From Saccharofermentans sp. (GTDB taxonomy: Bacteria > Bacillota > Clostridia > Saccharofermentanales > Saccharofermentanaceae), in contig JAEFAZ010000003.1 of NCBI GenBank assembly GCA_016292135.1, forward strand, positions 248,001-312,000: a stretch of 64,000 bases of DNA. Reading direction: 5' to 3'. The notes below the pieces were generated by a model. It did no database searches. It saw only the letters and a program-made list of their open reading frames with translations, and was not told the origin of the DNA. A program made the translations under genes and the position numbers. Numbering within the stretch: the stretch's first letter is position 1; each line of letters starts with the position of its first letter. Shown here in pieces: positions 26,660-35,928 of this stretch.

Positions 26660-27670
26660 TTATTCACAATTTGTCTGCCCTTCTTCTTCGGAAGGCTGTT
26701 GCGGAGCAGGTGCGGGAGCTCCTTTGACCCCGTATTTGTCAAATTCTTCCTTTTTGGAAGCGACAAGATAATAGTCGTTCTGTGTGGCAAATCTCATGAC
26801 TACGGCGGCATAATACTTGCCTCCGGTCCTCCTCTTGGCCCGGACTCTCACGAAGATATCGCCGTGGGTTGAACAGTTCATGAGCCCGTACAAAGACTTT
26901 CTGATCCTGAAGGGGCTTATCGTTGAAGCAAGCCTTGCCGAACACAAAGGGCAGATCAGGATCTTCTCTTCCACTTCGGCAAACGCGGCATCGGCTTCTT
27001 TCACATCAGAACCCGTGAACGAGAATTCGGACGGCATGTCGGGATTGACCGACGAGCTCGATACGGCCGATATGACCTCTGCAGGCTTGTTATGCTCGAA
27101 TATCTCCTCGAAGACCTCACCCGTATACTGGGCATCCGCCGTGGCGCTGTGGAAGATATCCTGCTTGGCTATGTTATAGAAATCGACAGCGAACTCCACG
27201 CTCTTCTGCTGGCCGGGCTGGCCGCAGAAAACGGAGAAGATCGGCTGGAGGTCGAGGAAATCCACGCCGAGGCTGTCGTCCAGGCCGAAGAACTTGAGAT
27301 TGTTCTTCAGGATCTTGGGATCGGAATTGCCCCAGCCGACCAGAAGGTCAGCACCCTGCATGAAGTCCCTGAAGTTTGCGGCTGCCTCTTTAAAACTAAT
27401 GCCGTTCTTAAGATCCTCATCCGTCTTATGGGTGATCTTCATTACATGATAATGTAATTTCTTATATATAACGGGTTTGATGTCACAGGAAAAAACGGCT
27501 TTCCTCGAAAGACGGCCGCCGGAGTATTCATATTTGACGGCACCGATCTCGATGATCTCACCGGGGAGCACCGTTATCTCGTTGCTGACGGTCTTGCCGG
27601 AGAACGGCTGATTCCATTCCATGTCAAAGACCACGAGTTCTGTTCCGTCAGTAATCTTCTTGCTCAGCAT
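26660..27670 (-). CDS. DEDDh-family 3'-5' exonuclease with C-terminal zinc-binding region
   Basis: The 336 residues start with a RNase T/DNA-polymerase epsilon-type exonuclease: DMEWNQP supplies the D-x-E pair near residue 16, VGWGNSDPKIL the middle Asp and FHSATADAQYT the final His and Asp. A linker rich in Ser and Glu follows, then ICPLC...NCSTHGD, a likely zinc site, and a Pro/Glu-rich tail. Substrate (RNA or DNA) cannot be told; KapD-like proteins are the nearest memory. Its ATG overlaps the stop of the upstream YfhO-family gene by 7 nt. Confidence 0.82.
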   Translation of the reverse strand: MLSKKITDGTELVVFDMEWNQPFSGKTVSNEITVLPGEIIEIGAVKYEYSGGRLSRKAVFSCDIKPVIYKKLHYHVMKITHKTDEDLKNGISFKEAAANFRDFMQGADLLVGWGNSDPKILKNNLKFFGLDDSLGVDFLDLQPIFSVFCGQPGQQKSVEFAVDFYNIAKQDIFHSATADAQYTGEVFEEIFEHNKPAEVISAVSSSSVNPDMPSEFSFTGSDVKEADAAFAEVEEKILICPLCSARLASTISPFRIRKSLYGLMNCSTHGDIFVRVRAKRRTGGKYYAAVVMRFATQNDYYLVASKKEEFDKYGVKGAPAPAPQQPSEEEGQTNCE

Positions 27671-29952
27671 ACTCTTGCCTTCCCGCCTTGCCTTGTTCCT
27701 TTATCCTTCTTGTTCCGCCTGACCCATCTTGCGTAAAACAGAGCGATGGACATGGCAGCCCCCAGCATGGACAGGTAGAACCCCAGGCTCTGCCCCGGGG
27801 AGACTTTTGATATCCTTATGTCAACATCCTTATCCGGGCTGTTGTTGTCAAATCTTACCGCCAGCATGTTCTGAACGGAGTATGTTATTACTTTATCATT
27901 ATTTACGCTTACGGCATAATCACTGTCGTATGGAAGGTTGGTCAGAAGGTAGTTATCGCCCTGCGCCACAAAGGACGGATCGATGAGGAAATTCTTCTGG
28001 GACATGATCCGGGTCTTGTTTTCGACATCGGCAAGGACATCTTTGTCAAGGATCAGGACTTCTATGGGAGCCGTCACGGATTCGCGCCCGTCGATCCCGA
28101 TGGCGATGTCGATATGCCTGCCCTTGCAGCTGATCTGCTTAAGGAAGGCGCCTTCGGAACTGAAGTAGTCCGTATCTTCACCGTCGTCCTCCTCAACGTC
28201 GTTAAGACCGTCGAAACCGACATAAAGGTAGAGTTCCTGTCCCTCTTCCCTGTCCACGCTGATGGTGAGGAGGGCCGAATCGGAATTGGCGGTAAAATAG
28301 CCGCTGTCGTCCGAACTTATATTGTCCTGAGCCTTTATCTCAAAATCCTTCTTTTCGAAAAGCCTCTCTCCAGTAAGGCTCCTGGATACGGAATTGATGA
28401 ATACGGGAAGGATGGAATCGTCCAGTATCACTGCCTCTTCGGCCGGGAAGACTATATACTTGTCGTCCGCGGAATTGAAAAGAGAGATCTCGTCGTCCGA
28501 TATGAGATCCAATCGCTCGTAGACCTTTTCGCTCACGAAAGACGCGGAAACGTCGGCAGGCTCAACAGACCCCGTGGCATATATTACGAATGTGTTGAAG
28601 AAGATAAAGGCCAGCCCGAATATAAAGACCGGATATAAGTATCTTGCAGGCAGGAAATCCTTCCTCTTGCGGTAGATCAGGAGGCAGAGGCCGATGATCA
28701 CTGCACCGGGAAGATAAAGAGCCGTGATGTTGTAGGAGACAGCGCCGCCTAAGCCGTTGAAAAGGATGATGGCAATGACGGGAGCGCAACAGCCCGCAAG
28801 GACCGCCGTATCCGAAAGGCCGTCAAGATTGACGAGGCAGAGCGCGGAAAGGAAACATATCACGGCGCAAAGTCCGATAAGGCGGAGATCCGTCAGCACG
28901 GATGAATAGCCGAAAAAAGAAAGTGTCAGATCCACGACCGATACCGCACATGAGATGTGTGTCAGGGCGATCAGGATGAGGGATGCGAACTTTAACCTGG
29001 CCGGTATCTTCCTGTTGAAGAAGAAGAGGATCAGGAGGATAAGGGGCATTATACCGAAGTATATCGTCGGGACCGCACTGTAATCCAGAGATCCCCCGGC
29101 TCCGGTGAACATGGTGGAGAGCATGTCGAAGAAGGAATAATAGACTTTCCTGTCATCGATGATCTTCATGAAGTCGTATGTCATTCCGTAGCTTAGGAAT
29201 CTCGGGACGATCGCGACCGATGCGGTCAGGACTCCCGCTAGGACCGCAAGGAGGATCCTGCCCCAGGAAGCGAGAGCGCGCTTGACAGAATCCGTAAGAG
29301 CGGTGCTTACTATGAGCGATGCGGATATGATAAAGAGGGTTCCGGACAGGGTGCCTGCCGTACCCAGGATGCACATAATGAAAGATATAAGCCCGACGAA
29401 GACATGGCTCAATGAAGACCTCTTCCTCACGGCTTCGTATATCAGCGACAGCGCGACAGGCATAAGGAGCACCACGTTCATGCCCTGGGACAGTGATGCA
29501 ACGAAGATCACCCTGGAGCTTAAAGCATATGTCATGCCGGTCAGGATCGCGAATGTCCTCTTAAGAGCCATCCTTCTCCTGAGGAAGGAATACATGAACG
29601 CTGCCGCAAGACCGATCTTGATCACATAAACGGCAGTGAAGAATGCTTCAAGGGAAGCATCAGGGATGATATATCCCAGGAAGAAAAAAGGATCACAGTA
29701 GTCGTCGAGGATTATCTTGCCTGAAAGGTCACCTCTTTTGAAGGCCTTGCAGTCGGATGCGGTGGTCTTGATCTTGCCCAGCATATCCTCATCGAATTTG
29801 CTGAATCTGGAAGTGAGCTCGGACGGGACGATCTTCCCGGGTTCCGTGTTACGGCAGAGGAAGATTGCGCCCGCGACGATAAGGCAGCTGATAAGGAAAG
29901 CCGCGATAAAGCCGGTAATATAGTATCTTCTGCTTGCCGAAGACTTTTTCAT
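27664..29952 (-). CDS. YfhO-related polytopic membrane protein
   Basis: A 762-residue protein with about twelve to fourteen hydrophobic segments and an exported C-terminal domain before a last helix and a basic tail. The first exported loop (FDEDMLGKIKTTASDCKAFKRGD) and LTGMTYALSSRVIFVASLSQGMN match the GT-C-like layout of YfhO proteins, which in Bacillus add sugars to lipoteichoic acid from a polyprenyl-phosphate donor. The ATG overlaps the stop of the next YfhO gene by 4 nt (ATGA). It diverges from classical YfhO more than its neighbour, so the substrate is open. Confidence 0.75.
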   Translation of the reverse strand: MKKSSASRRYYITGFIAAFLISCLIVAGAIFLCRNTEPGKIVPSELTSRFSKFDEDMLGKIKTTASDCKAFKRGDLSGKIILDDYCDPFFFLGYIIPDASLEAFFTAVYVIKIGLAAAFMYSFLRRRMALKRTFAILTGMTYALSSRVIFVASLSQGMNVVLLMPVALSLIYEAVRKRSSLSHVFVGLISFIMCILGTAGTLSGTLFIISASLIVSTALTDSVKRALASWGRILLAVLAGVLTASVAIVPRFLSYGMTYDFMKIIDDRKVYYSFFDMLSTMFTGAGGSLDYSAVPTIYFGIMPLILLILFFFNRKIPARLKFASLILIALTHISCAVSVVDLTLSFFGYSSVLTDLRLIGLCAVICFLSALCLVNLDGLSDTAVLAGCCAPVIAIILFNGLGGAVSYNITALYLPGAVIIGLCLLIYRKRKDFLPARYLYPVFIFGLAFIFFNTFVIYATGSVEPADVSASFVSEKVYERLDLISDDEISLFNSADDKYIVFPAEEAVILDDSILPVFINSVSRSLTGERLFEKKDFEIKAQDNISSDDSGYFTANSDSALLTISVDREEGQELYLYVGFDGLNDVEEDDGEDTDYFSSEGAFLKQISCKGRHIDIAIGIDGRESVTAPIEVLILDKDVLADVENKTRIMSQKNFLIDPSFVAQGDNYLLTNLPYDSDYAVSVNNDKVITYSVQNMLAVRFDNNSPDKDVDIRISKVSPGQSLGFYLSMLGAAMSIALFYARWVRRNKKDKGTRQGGKARVC

Positions 29953-32717
29953 CTGATGTCACCCGTATCAGGGGAAGGAATATCGGCGGGAACTTCCGGA
30001 AGGACAGCCCCTTCGTCCTCGTAAGAGATAACGGGTGCTATATCTTCCACTTTCTTCCTGCGGCCGCCGGTCAGGATCAGTACGCCTATGGTAACGATCA
30101 GGGCGGCAAAGGATACGATTATGCCCAAGGTTATGCCGGCAGGAGTGTATACCAATTTTACGGTATGTGAACCCGCTTCAAGGTCTACACCCATGAGGGC
30201 ATCGCCGATCGGCACGATCTCTGCGGGGTTGCCGTCGACCTGGCAGGTCCAGCCTTCGGAATAGGGGACCGTAAGGAAGAGGAAGCCGCCCTTGGTATCG
30301 ATCGTTCCTTCAAGAGACGTTGAATCGTAATGAGTCACGTTGAGCTGCTCGTCACCCAGGGTCTTGAGCATGGCTTCGTAACCTTCGGGATCGGACGAAT
30401 ATGCATATACCGTTATCGTGCCGGGATCATCGGAATAGTTAACGGTAAGGGTTATCTTGTTGCCGTCGGAAACGCCGCAGGTGATTATCTGGTAACTTCT
30501 TATCTCAAAGTTCCTGAAGATCTCGCCCTGTGTTATCGCGACCGTGCCGCCCTTGTTGGAATTGACATAGACATATACGTCCCTTCCTTCGGGGACGCCG
30601 TCGATATCGACCGTAAAGGACATCTTCTCCCCGTCTGAGATGCGGGATGAATAACGGAAGCACTGTCCTTCGGTATCGTCGGTGGAACATCCGCTCTCCT
30701 CAACGGCCTTCATGCTGATCGGAGTATAAACGGGTTTATCGGAACCCATGGCAGCGATCCACTGGTTCGTTTTCGAGAAGACGTCTGTCGTCTCGTTCTC
30801 GGGATAGAAGTCGACGATCTTCCTGTCGGTGATGTAACCCACGGAAAGAGCGTCGGGGTTGCCGTAAGACTTTACATCGCCCTGCTCGTATTCCAGTTCG
30901 AAGAGGGCGGGAACAGTCTGGGTCTCCTTGATCTCGATGAGGTTCCTTATGCCGAGGAGGGATGCCGTGGTCCTGGTAAGTCCGGCATTGCGGAAGCCGT
31001 TGATGCCGTTGTTGTGGAAACCGTAGTTCCTCATGTATTTTACGAAGCTCTCACGGGCCGTCGATGAGAAGATCGAGATGCCCTTGACATTATAGATGGA
31101 CTGGATGTCACAGATGTTGTTGGGATAGAGCTCGCTCCTCTCAAAGCTCCTGTGGCCCTCTGACCCTTCGACATCGTTGACATAGGTCTCGATCTGGTCC
31201 TTGTTCTTGCCGAAGAAATCGTATGTTACGAAGCCTTCGTTGTCGGCGACCATGGAGATGGTAACGATGGATGCCGTGAATATCTCGATCAGCATCGTGA
31301 CCGTGATGAGGGTCTCACGGAACAGGATGCTCTTTGAAGATCTCTTGCAGGCGACATAGAGGGCTGCTCCCTGAACAAAGAGGAAGAGCAGGGTAAGTCC
31401 GATCTGTATGTATCCCTCGTTGCCCTCACCGAACTTTTCGAAAAGGACGAGGAATACGGCGGCGCCGCCAACGGATCCCATTATCTTGCCGAGGGACAGC
31501 ATCCTTATCCTGCGGATGACCAGATGCGACGCGAAGATGATCACGAATGACATCAGGAAGGACTGCCTGTAGGGGATCTGATTGGGGAAGTGCATTCCGT
31601 GCCAGATAAAGTTCAGCATCCTGTTGGAGAAGCTCAGGTACATGATGAGGAGGATCAGGCCGAAGCAGATCTTATGCCTTAAGCCGATCCCGCTCTTGCG
31701 TGGCAGGAAAAAGAGCAAAGGCAGCAGTATGACCGCGATAAGGCCGCAGTTGACGTTGGCCATGCCGTCCCTGATGTTGGGATTTGCCGATACCATGAAC
31801 CTTCCGAGGAAGTCAAAGAGTGTATTACCGAGCTTGAGGTTGACCTCCAGCTTGTCGCCTGTTGCGGAACAGTGCTGAAGGATCAGGTAGGTCGGTACGG
31901 TTATGAAAGCCGACAGGGCTCCCGCAAGGATCGAGCCTGCGGCAAACCTTCCGGCGCATACAAAGAACGATTTCAATGTGATCCTCAGAGGATCGCTCAC
32001 GTCAGCCGCGGGCTTATAGAGCATTATCCAGTAAAGCGGTGCGAAGAATATGAGGAAGAGGCAGATAAAATAGCCCGAATAGTAGTTGGAGATGAGAGCT
32101 ATGGCGAGGCTGATGACGTAAAGTCCCCACTTGCCCTTCAGGAACATATTGCGCAGGCCCAGGATGATCAGGGGCAGCAATACGACCGCGTCAGCCCACA
32201 TGATGTTCCAGAAATCCGTTACGAACCATCCGCAGAGGGCATAAGCCGAAGCAAAGGCGACCGTGATGTTGTCGAGCCTGTCATCGTCATTCGCCTTGAG
32301 GAACATCGTCATGAAAAGGGATGCGAGTCCGGCTCTGACTGATGTTACGAGGCCTATGAACACCGGCATGGTCTTTGCCGTGAAAAGGAGCGAAAAGATG
32401 TTGAGGGGGCTTGCCGCATAGTTGGCAAAAGCCGCGAAGAACTCGTTTCCGCAGCCGTCGCACCAGCTGTAGAGGAGGGAATCCCCGCTTAAGACCTTAT
32501 TGCGGAAAGAAACAAGGAAAGGCGCATACTGGTGGTAGAGATCCACCGTCAGCATCGTCCTGTCGCCGAGAGGATAACACTGGTTTATCGCAAGCGCCGA
32601 TATAACTGTCAGAAAGGGGAAGAGAAAAGCCAGCAGATACTGCGGCATTTCAGCATTCCTTAACCTGGGTGTCACGTTCATGACACTCTGCTCTGTATTC
32701 TGTTCGGAATTGATCAT
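29949..32717 (-). CDS. YfhO family membrane protein
   Basis: A clear YfhO member of 922 residues. The first loop has the family signature CYPLGDRTMLTVDLYHQYAPFL, with the conserved Asp residues expected for a GT-C glycosyltransferase, then SWCDGCGNEF. About twelve transmembrane segments are followed by a large exported domain and a final TM ending in a basic and acidic tail (GGRRKKVEDIAP). FLFLTVPYSEGWTCQVDGN near 820 is the typical C-terminal YfhO motif. GGAG lies 15 nt before the ATG. It is first in a three-gene operon with a second YfhO-like gene and the exonuclease. The acceptor is unknown. Confidence 0.88.
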   Translation of the reverse strand: MINSEQNTEQSVMNVTPRLRNAEMPQYLLAFLFPFLTVISALAINQCYPLGDRTMLTVDLYHQYAPFLVSFRNKVLSGDSLLYSWCDGCGNEFFAAFANYAASPLNIFSLLFTAKTMPVFIGLVTSVRAGLASLFMTMFLKANDDDRLDNITVAFASAYALCGWFVTDFWNIMWADAVVLLPLIILGLRNMFLKGKWGLYVISLAIALISNYYSGYFICLFLIFFAPLYWIMLYKPAADVSDPLRITLKSFFVCAGRFAAGSILAGALSAFITVPTYLILQHCSATGDKLEVNLKLGNTLFDFLGRFMVSANPNIRDGMANVNCGLIAVILLPLLFFLPRKSGIGLRHKICFGLILLIMYLSFSNRMLNFIWHGMHFPNQIPYRQSFLMSFVIIFASHLVIRRIRMLSLGKIMGSVGGAAVFLVLFEKFGEGNEGYIQIGLTLLFLFVQGAALYVACKRSSKSILFRETLITVTMLIEIFTASIVTISMVADNEGFVTYDFFGKNKDQIETYVNDVEGSEGHRSFERSELYPNNICDIQSIYNVKGISIFSSTARESFVKYMRNYGFHNNGINGFRNAGLTRTTASLLGIRNLIEIKETQTVPALFELEYEQGDVKSYGNPDALSVGYITDRKIVDFYPENETTDVFSKTNQWIAAMGSDKPVYTPISMKAVEESGCSTDDTEGQCFRYSSRISDGEKMSFTVDIDGVPEGRDVYVYVNSNKGGTVAITQGEIFRNFEIRSYQIITCGVSDGNKITLTVNYSDDPGTITVYAYSSDPEGYEAMLKTLGDEQLNVTHYDSTSLEGTIDTKGGFLFLTVPYSEGWTCQVDGNPAEIVPIGDALMGVDLEAGSHTVKLVYTPAGITLGIIVSFAALIVTIGVLILTGGRRKKVEDIAPVISYEDEGAVLPEVPADIPSPDTGDIR

Positions 32718-32798
32718 CTTGGACGAAAATCTCTCCTTTAATTAATTTTTGATTACAAATCCTATTTAATAAGACAAACGTGTTAATAATAGCACACT

Positions 32799-32827
32799 TT
32801 GCCTCATTCTATACCCCCTTTTATGTT
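32799..32827 (+). promoter_or_regulatory. Promoter of the lipid kinase operon
   Basis: TTGCCT (32799-32804) and TATGTT (32822-32827) are separated by 17 bp, upstream of the GTG at 32890. Confidence 0.5.
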
Positions 32828-32889
32828 AAAGTGGTAACGACTGCGAGTATGTCTTGCGGTTAATCTTGGCGTAAAGGTTTGTTATATCG

Positions 32890-33801
32890 GTGAGACTCAG
32901 GCTTAAGATCATACTCAACCCTTCTTCCGGAAGGGAGACGGCAAGGACCAAGATCGACGACATCCTGGCATATCTGTCAGGACAGTCTGCCCTGGAACGC
33001 GCCGATATCTTCTACACGGCCTCAAGGTTCGATGCGACGAACTACGCCATGGATACCAACCCTGAAGATTACGACATGATCCTTGCGGCAGGCGGTGACG
33101 GCACCGTCAACGAGGTCATAACCGGCATGATGCGCAAGGGCATAGACCTCCCTCTCGCGATCTGCACGTCAGGTACGATGAACGATTTTGCGGCAACCAC
33201 TTCCCAGCCCAAAGAGCCTGCGGAATTCGCAAGGATGCTCATGAACCGCAACATGATAAAAGTTGACTGCGGCAAGACGGGAGACATGTACTTCCTTAAC
33301 GTTTTGGCAGGCGGGCTCCTTACGGATGTTCCCTACAAGGCACCCGTGGACCTTAAGACCCTTTTCGGTCCCGCAGCCTACTGGATGGCTGCCATGAAGG
33401 ATCTTCCCATGGCGGGCAGCACGATCAACATCCACCTGGATTGCAAAGAGTTCAGCGGGGATTCGGAATGCGTTCTCTTCCTCGTATCCAATTCTTCTTC
33501 CGTAGGAGGCTTCCGCAATCTCATGTCAAATGCCGACATAAGGGACGGCCTTCTTGATGTCCTCATCCTCAAGAGGATCACAGATGCATCCGAGGCCATA
33601 TCGCTGATAGGAAAGATGATGATCCAGGATCACCTCGCATCCGACAATGTCATCTACTTTCAGACCGATAAGATCAAGATATCATCCGCAGACGGCAAAT
33701 CAGCCGTTCTCGATGTCGACGGCGAGGAAGGTCCTTCCCTGCCCGTCACGATAGAATGTGTAAAAGACGCTATAAATCTCATAGTTCCCGGAGAGGAGTA
33801 A
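32890..33801 (+). CDS. Diacylglycerol/lipid kinase (DagK/YegS-type)
   Basis: The 303-residue cytoplasmic kinase starts with LKIILNPSSGR, has the nucleotide loop AAGGDGTVNEVITGM near residue 72-86, the TSGTMNDFA motif in place of the usual LGTxNDFA, and the C-terminal DVDGEEG loop. These are the hallmarks of the DAG kinase catalytic family, which phosphorylates diacylglycerol or related lipids and recycles lipid left by lipoteichoic acid synthesis. The GTG start has AAAGG upstream; the gene is followed 3 nt later by the foldase. The YfhO genes divergent from it fit a teichoic-acid or glycolipid context. Confidence 0.9.
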   Translation: MRLRLKIILNPSSGRETARTKIDDILAYLSGQSALERADIFYTASRFDATNYAMDTNPEDYDMILAAGGDGTVNEVITGMMRKGIDLPLAICTSGTMNDFAATTSQPKEPAEFARMLMNRNMIKVDCGKTGDMYFLNVLAGGLLTDVPYKAPVDLKTLFGPAAYWMAAMKDLPMAGSTINIHLDCKEFSGDSECVLFLVSNSSSVGGFRNLMSNADIRDGLLDVLILKRITDASEAISLIGKMMIQDHLASDNVIYFQTDKIKISSADGKSAVLDVDGEEGPSLPVTIECVKDAINLIVPGEE

Positions 33802-33804
33802 ACC

Positions 33805-35697
33805 GTGAAAAACAAGAAAGATAAGAACCGCGGACGCGGAGTGAGAAAAGTAGAGTTCAATCCCGGTGCAGAAGCTGCTGCCGGTGAGGAGATCATCAAC
33901 GAAGAAAACACCGCCCCGGAAGAAGCTGCCGAAGAGATCCCGGCCGAAGAAGCGGGTGAAATGTCAGCTGAAGAAGGCGATGCGGTCATTTATTCCGACA
34001 GCGAACACAGCGAGCTCATCGAACCTGCAGAGCCCGACGAGGAAATGGAAGCCCTCAAGGAAGGCGACAGCAAGAACATAACACTGGATGACCTGACTGA
34101 CATAGATCCTGACCTTCTGACAGGAAAGACCAGCGCCCTTGCGGATGATACGGCAAAGAAAGCCAGGCTCCGCGGCGTCTCGCGCAAGAAGGTCGAAAAG
34201 AATGAGGTCCCGGAAGTCGCGATAAGCCTTGAAGAAGACGCAAACGAGGTCTCAGGCGATGCCGGTGCGGAGAGCAAGGGCAAAAAGAACAGGAGGAGAA
34301 GCCTTGGGCTTGCTTTCGTAGTCGTCCTTTCGATAATCGTCCTCATCACGGTAGCTACGACCATCTTCTACGAGGCCGATATCGACGAGCAGTTCAAGAG
34401 TCCGCTCACGGTACACGGCCAGGCCGTGCCCTCCGACGAGTTCAGCTTCATCTACCACTATGAGCTTATCAACTACGGTGTTGATCTTTTCGCTTCCGGA
34501 ACCGAGGCGATGCTCAACTCACCCTGCGAAGAGAACCCGGATTTTGCAACATACAGGGATTATTTCCGTGACATCGCAGCCAAGGACTTCCAGCAGATGT
34601 ATATCCTCTACGACGATGCGACGGCTCACGGGCTTTCGATCGGCAAGGAGCATTACGAGCGCGCCCAGGCCTACATCAACTGGCTCAAGGGCAATGCGGA
34701 TAATCTCGGAGTCCCGATCGACACCTACATCCACGGCGTTTACGGAGCCCAGGTCGACGAACAGTGCGTACTCAACACCCTCGCAAAGAAGTATTTCACG
34801 GAAGACTATGCCGAAGGCGAAAAGCTCGTGGAGCTCTCCGCCACGGACGAGCAGGCCGAGGAAGCTTATCTTGCCGACAGGAACACTTACGATCTCGTAA
34901 GTTACAAATTCTTCCGCTTCACATACGAATCCCGTGACGAAGCTTTCGTCAAGACAGCCCAGCTCCACGCTGAAGAGATCATCCAGAAGATGAACAGGGA
35001 TCCTTCGAAGTTCGAGGAGATCGCAGCCAAGTATTTCCACGGCGCAGCGGCAGATGCGATCGCCGTGCCCGATTCCACCCTGATCGCAGACATGAGATAC
35101 GGTGACATCACACACACAAACTTCCGTGACTGGCTCTTCGACACCCAGAGGACCGCCGGCGACTCCGTTATCTTTAACGATGAGGACGGATTCCCCATCA
35201 TACTGGTATTCGTTAACCGCGACAGGATGATGACTCCCGTAAGAGATGTCTACCAGGTGACCGTATATACCGAGATCAACGACGACGGCACATCGAACGT
35301 CGGCGCCGCCCAGAGCCTGGCCCAGGAGATCTACGACTACATCACAAAGGAATCCCAGGTTCCCGAGATAGAGAATGCCTACAACGCTTATGTCCTTTCG
35401 GGCACCCTGTCCGTAATGCATAACGAGTATACCTATCACCATGAATTCGATGATGCGATCGACTCCTGGATATTCAACGATGCCAGAAAGAACGGCGACA
35501 AGACCATCATCGACGACGGAAACGGGACCTTCAACGTCCTCTACTATGTCGGCGAATCGACTAATCCCGAATGGTACGACAGGGTCAACAGCTTCATCAG
35601 GATGAACAATTACCAGAGCTTCATCGAGACTCAAAAGGAGCTTTATACATTCTCGTTCGATGAATCGGGTCTTACCCAGATCCGTGACATTCCCTGA
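33805..35697 (+). CDS. Membrane-anchored SurA/PrsA-like foldase with long acidic cytoplasmic tail
   Basis: The 630 residues begin (GTG, with GGAGAGGAG upstream) with a cytoplasmic tail of about 165 residues that is basic at the tip and then very rich in Glu, Ala and Asp. One transmembrane helix at about 167-190 follows. The exported region has the SurA-like chaperone helices (ASGTEAML, FRDIAAKDF, YDDATAHGLSIGKE) and a parvulin-like region (YDLVSYKFFRF, FPIILVFVNRD) with weak conservation. The product probably helps fold secreted proteins at the membrane. It is in an operon with the lipid kinase and followed by a terminator. Confidence 0.75.
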   Translation: MKNKKDKNRGRGVRKVEFNPGAEAAAGEEIINEENTAPEEAAEEIPAEEAGEMSAEEGDAVIYSDSEHSELIEPAEPDEEMEALKEGDSKNITLDDLTDIDPDLLTGKTSALADDTAKKARLRGVSRKKVEKNEVPEVAISLEEDANEVSGDAGAESKGKKNRRRSLGLAFVVVLSIIVLITVATTIFYEADIDEQFKSPLTVHGQAVPSDEFSFIYHYELINYGVDLFASGTEAMLNSPCEENPDFATYRDYFRDIAAKDFQQMYILYDDATAHGLSIGKEHYERAQAYINWLKGNADNLGVPIDTYIHGVYGAQVDEQCVLNTLAKKYFTEDYAEGEKLVELSATDEQAEEAYLADRNTYDLVSYKFFRFTYESRDEAFVKTAQLHAEEIIQKMNRDPSKFEEIAAKYFHGAAADAIAVPDSTLIADMRYGDITHTNFRDWLFDTQRTAGDSVIFNDEDGFPIILVFVNRDRMMTPVRDVYQVTVYTEINDDGTSNVGAAQSLAQEIYDYITKESQVPEIENAYNAYVLSGTLSVMHNEYTYHHEFDDAIDSWIFNDARKNGDKTIIDDGNGTFNVLYYVGESTNPEWYDRVNSFIRMNNYQSFIETQKELYTFSFDESGLTQIRDIP

Positions 35698-35722
35698 TCC
35701 GGGGCAAAAAAGACAAAATAAT

Positions 35723-35753
35723 AAGGGGGCTGTCATAAAGGCAGCCCCCTTTG
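35723..35753. terminator. Terminator shared by foldase and 40-residue peptide genes
   Basis: AAGGGGGCTG / CAGCCCCCTT stem with a nine-base loop (TCATAAAGG). It is followed by TTTGTCTGTTT on the plus strand and by ATTATTTTGTCTTTTTT on the minus strand. Confidence 0.85.
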
Positions 35754-35775
35754 TCTGTTTACGAAAGATTGCGCG

Positions 35776-35898
35776 TCAGCCCTGCGCCATAGCCATTATG
35801 GTCGCGACCATCGCGAAGACAAAGGTAAGGACCATTGCTCCTATAAGGATGAGCGCCACGAGTTTTACGGTTGTGCTGTTCTTGTTTCCATTAGCCAT
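35776..35898 (-). CDS. 40-residue single-pass membrane peptide
   Basis: This small open frame starts at an ATG at 35898 preceded by CGGAGAG at 7-8 nt and ends at a TGA at 35776. The predicted peptide has a short polar N-terminus (MANGNKNSTTVK) and one hydrophobic helix LVALILIGAMVLTFVFAMVA to near the end (MAMAQG). It lies 30 nt downstream of the HtrA gene, on the same strand, and before a hairpin terminator. Size and shape resemble small DUF4044-type peptides, but I cannot assign it. The good ribosome-binding site, typical codon choice and fit between HtrA and a terminator make it likely to be a real gene. Confidence 0.72.
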   Translation of the reverse strand: MANGNKNSTTVKLVALILIGAMVLTFVFAMVATIMAMAQG

Positions 35899-35928
35899 AT
35901 CATTCTCTCCGCTTCAAAAATATATAGA

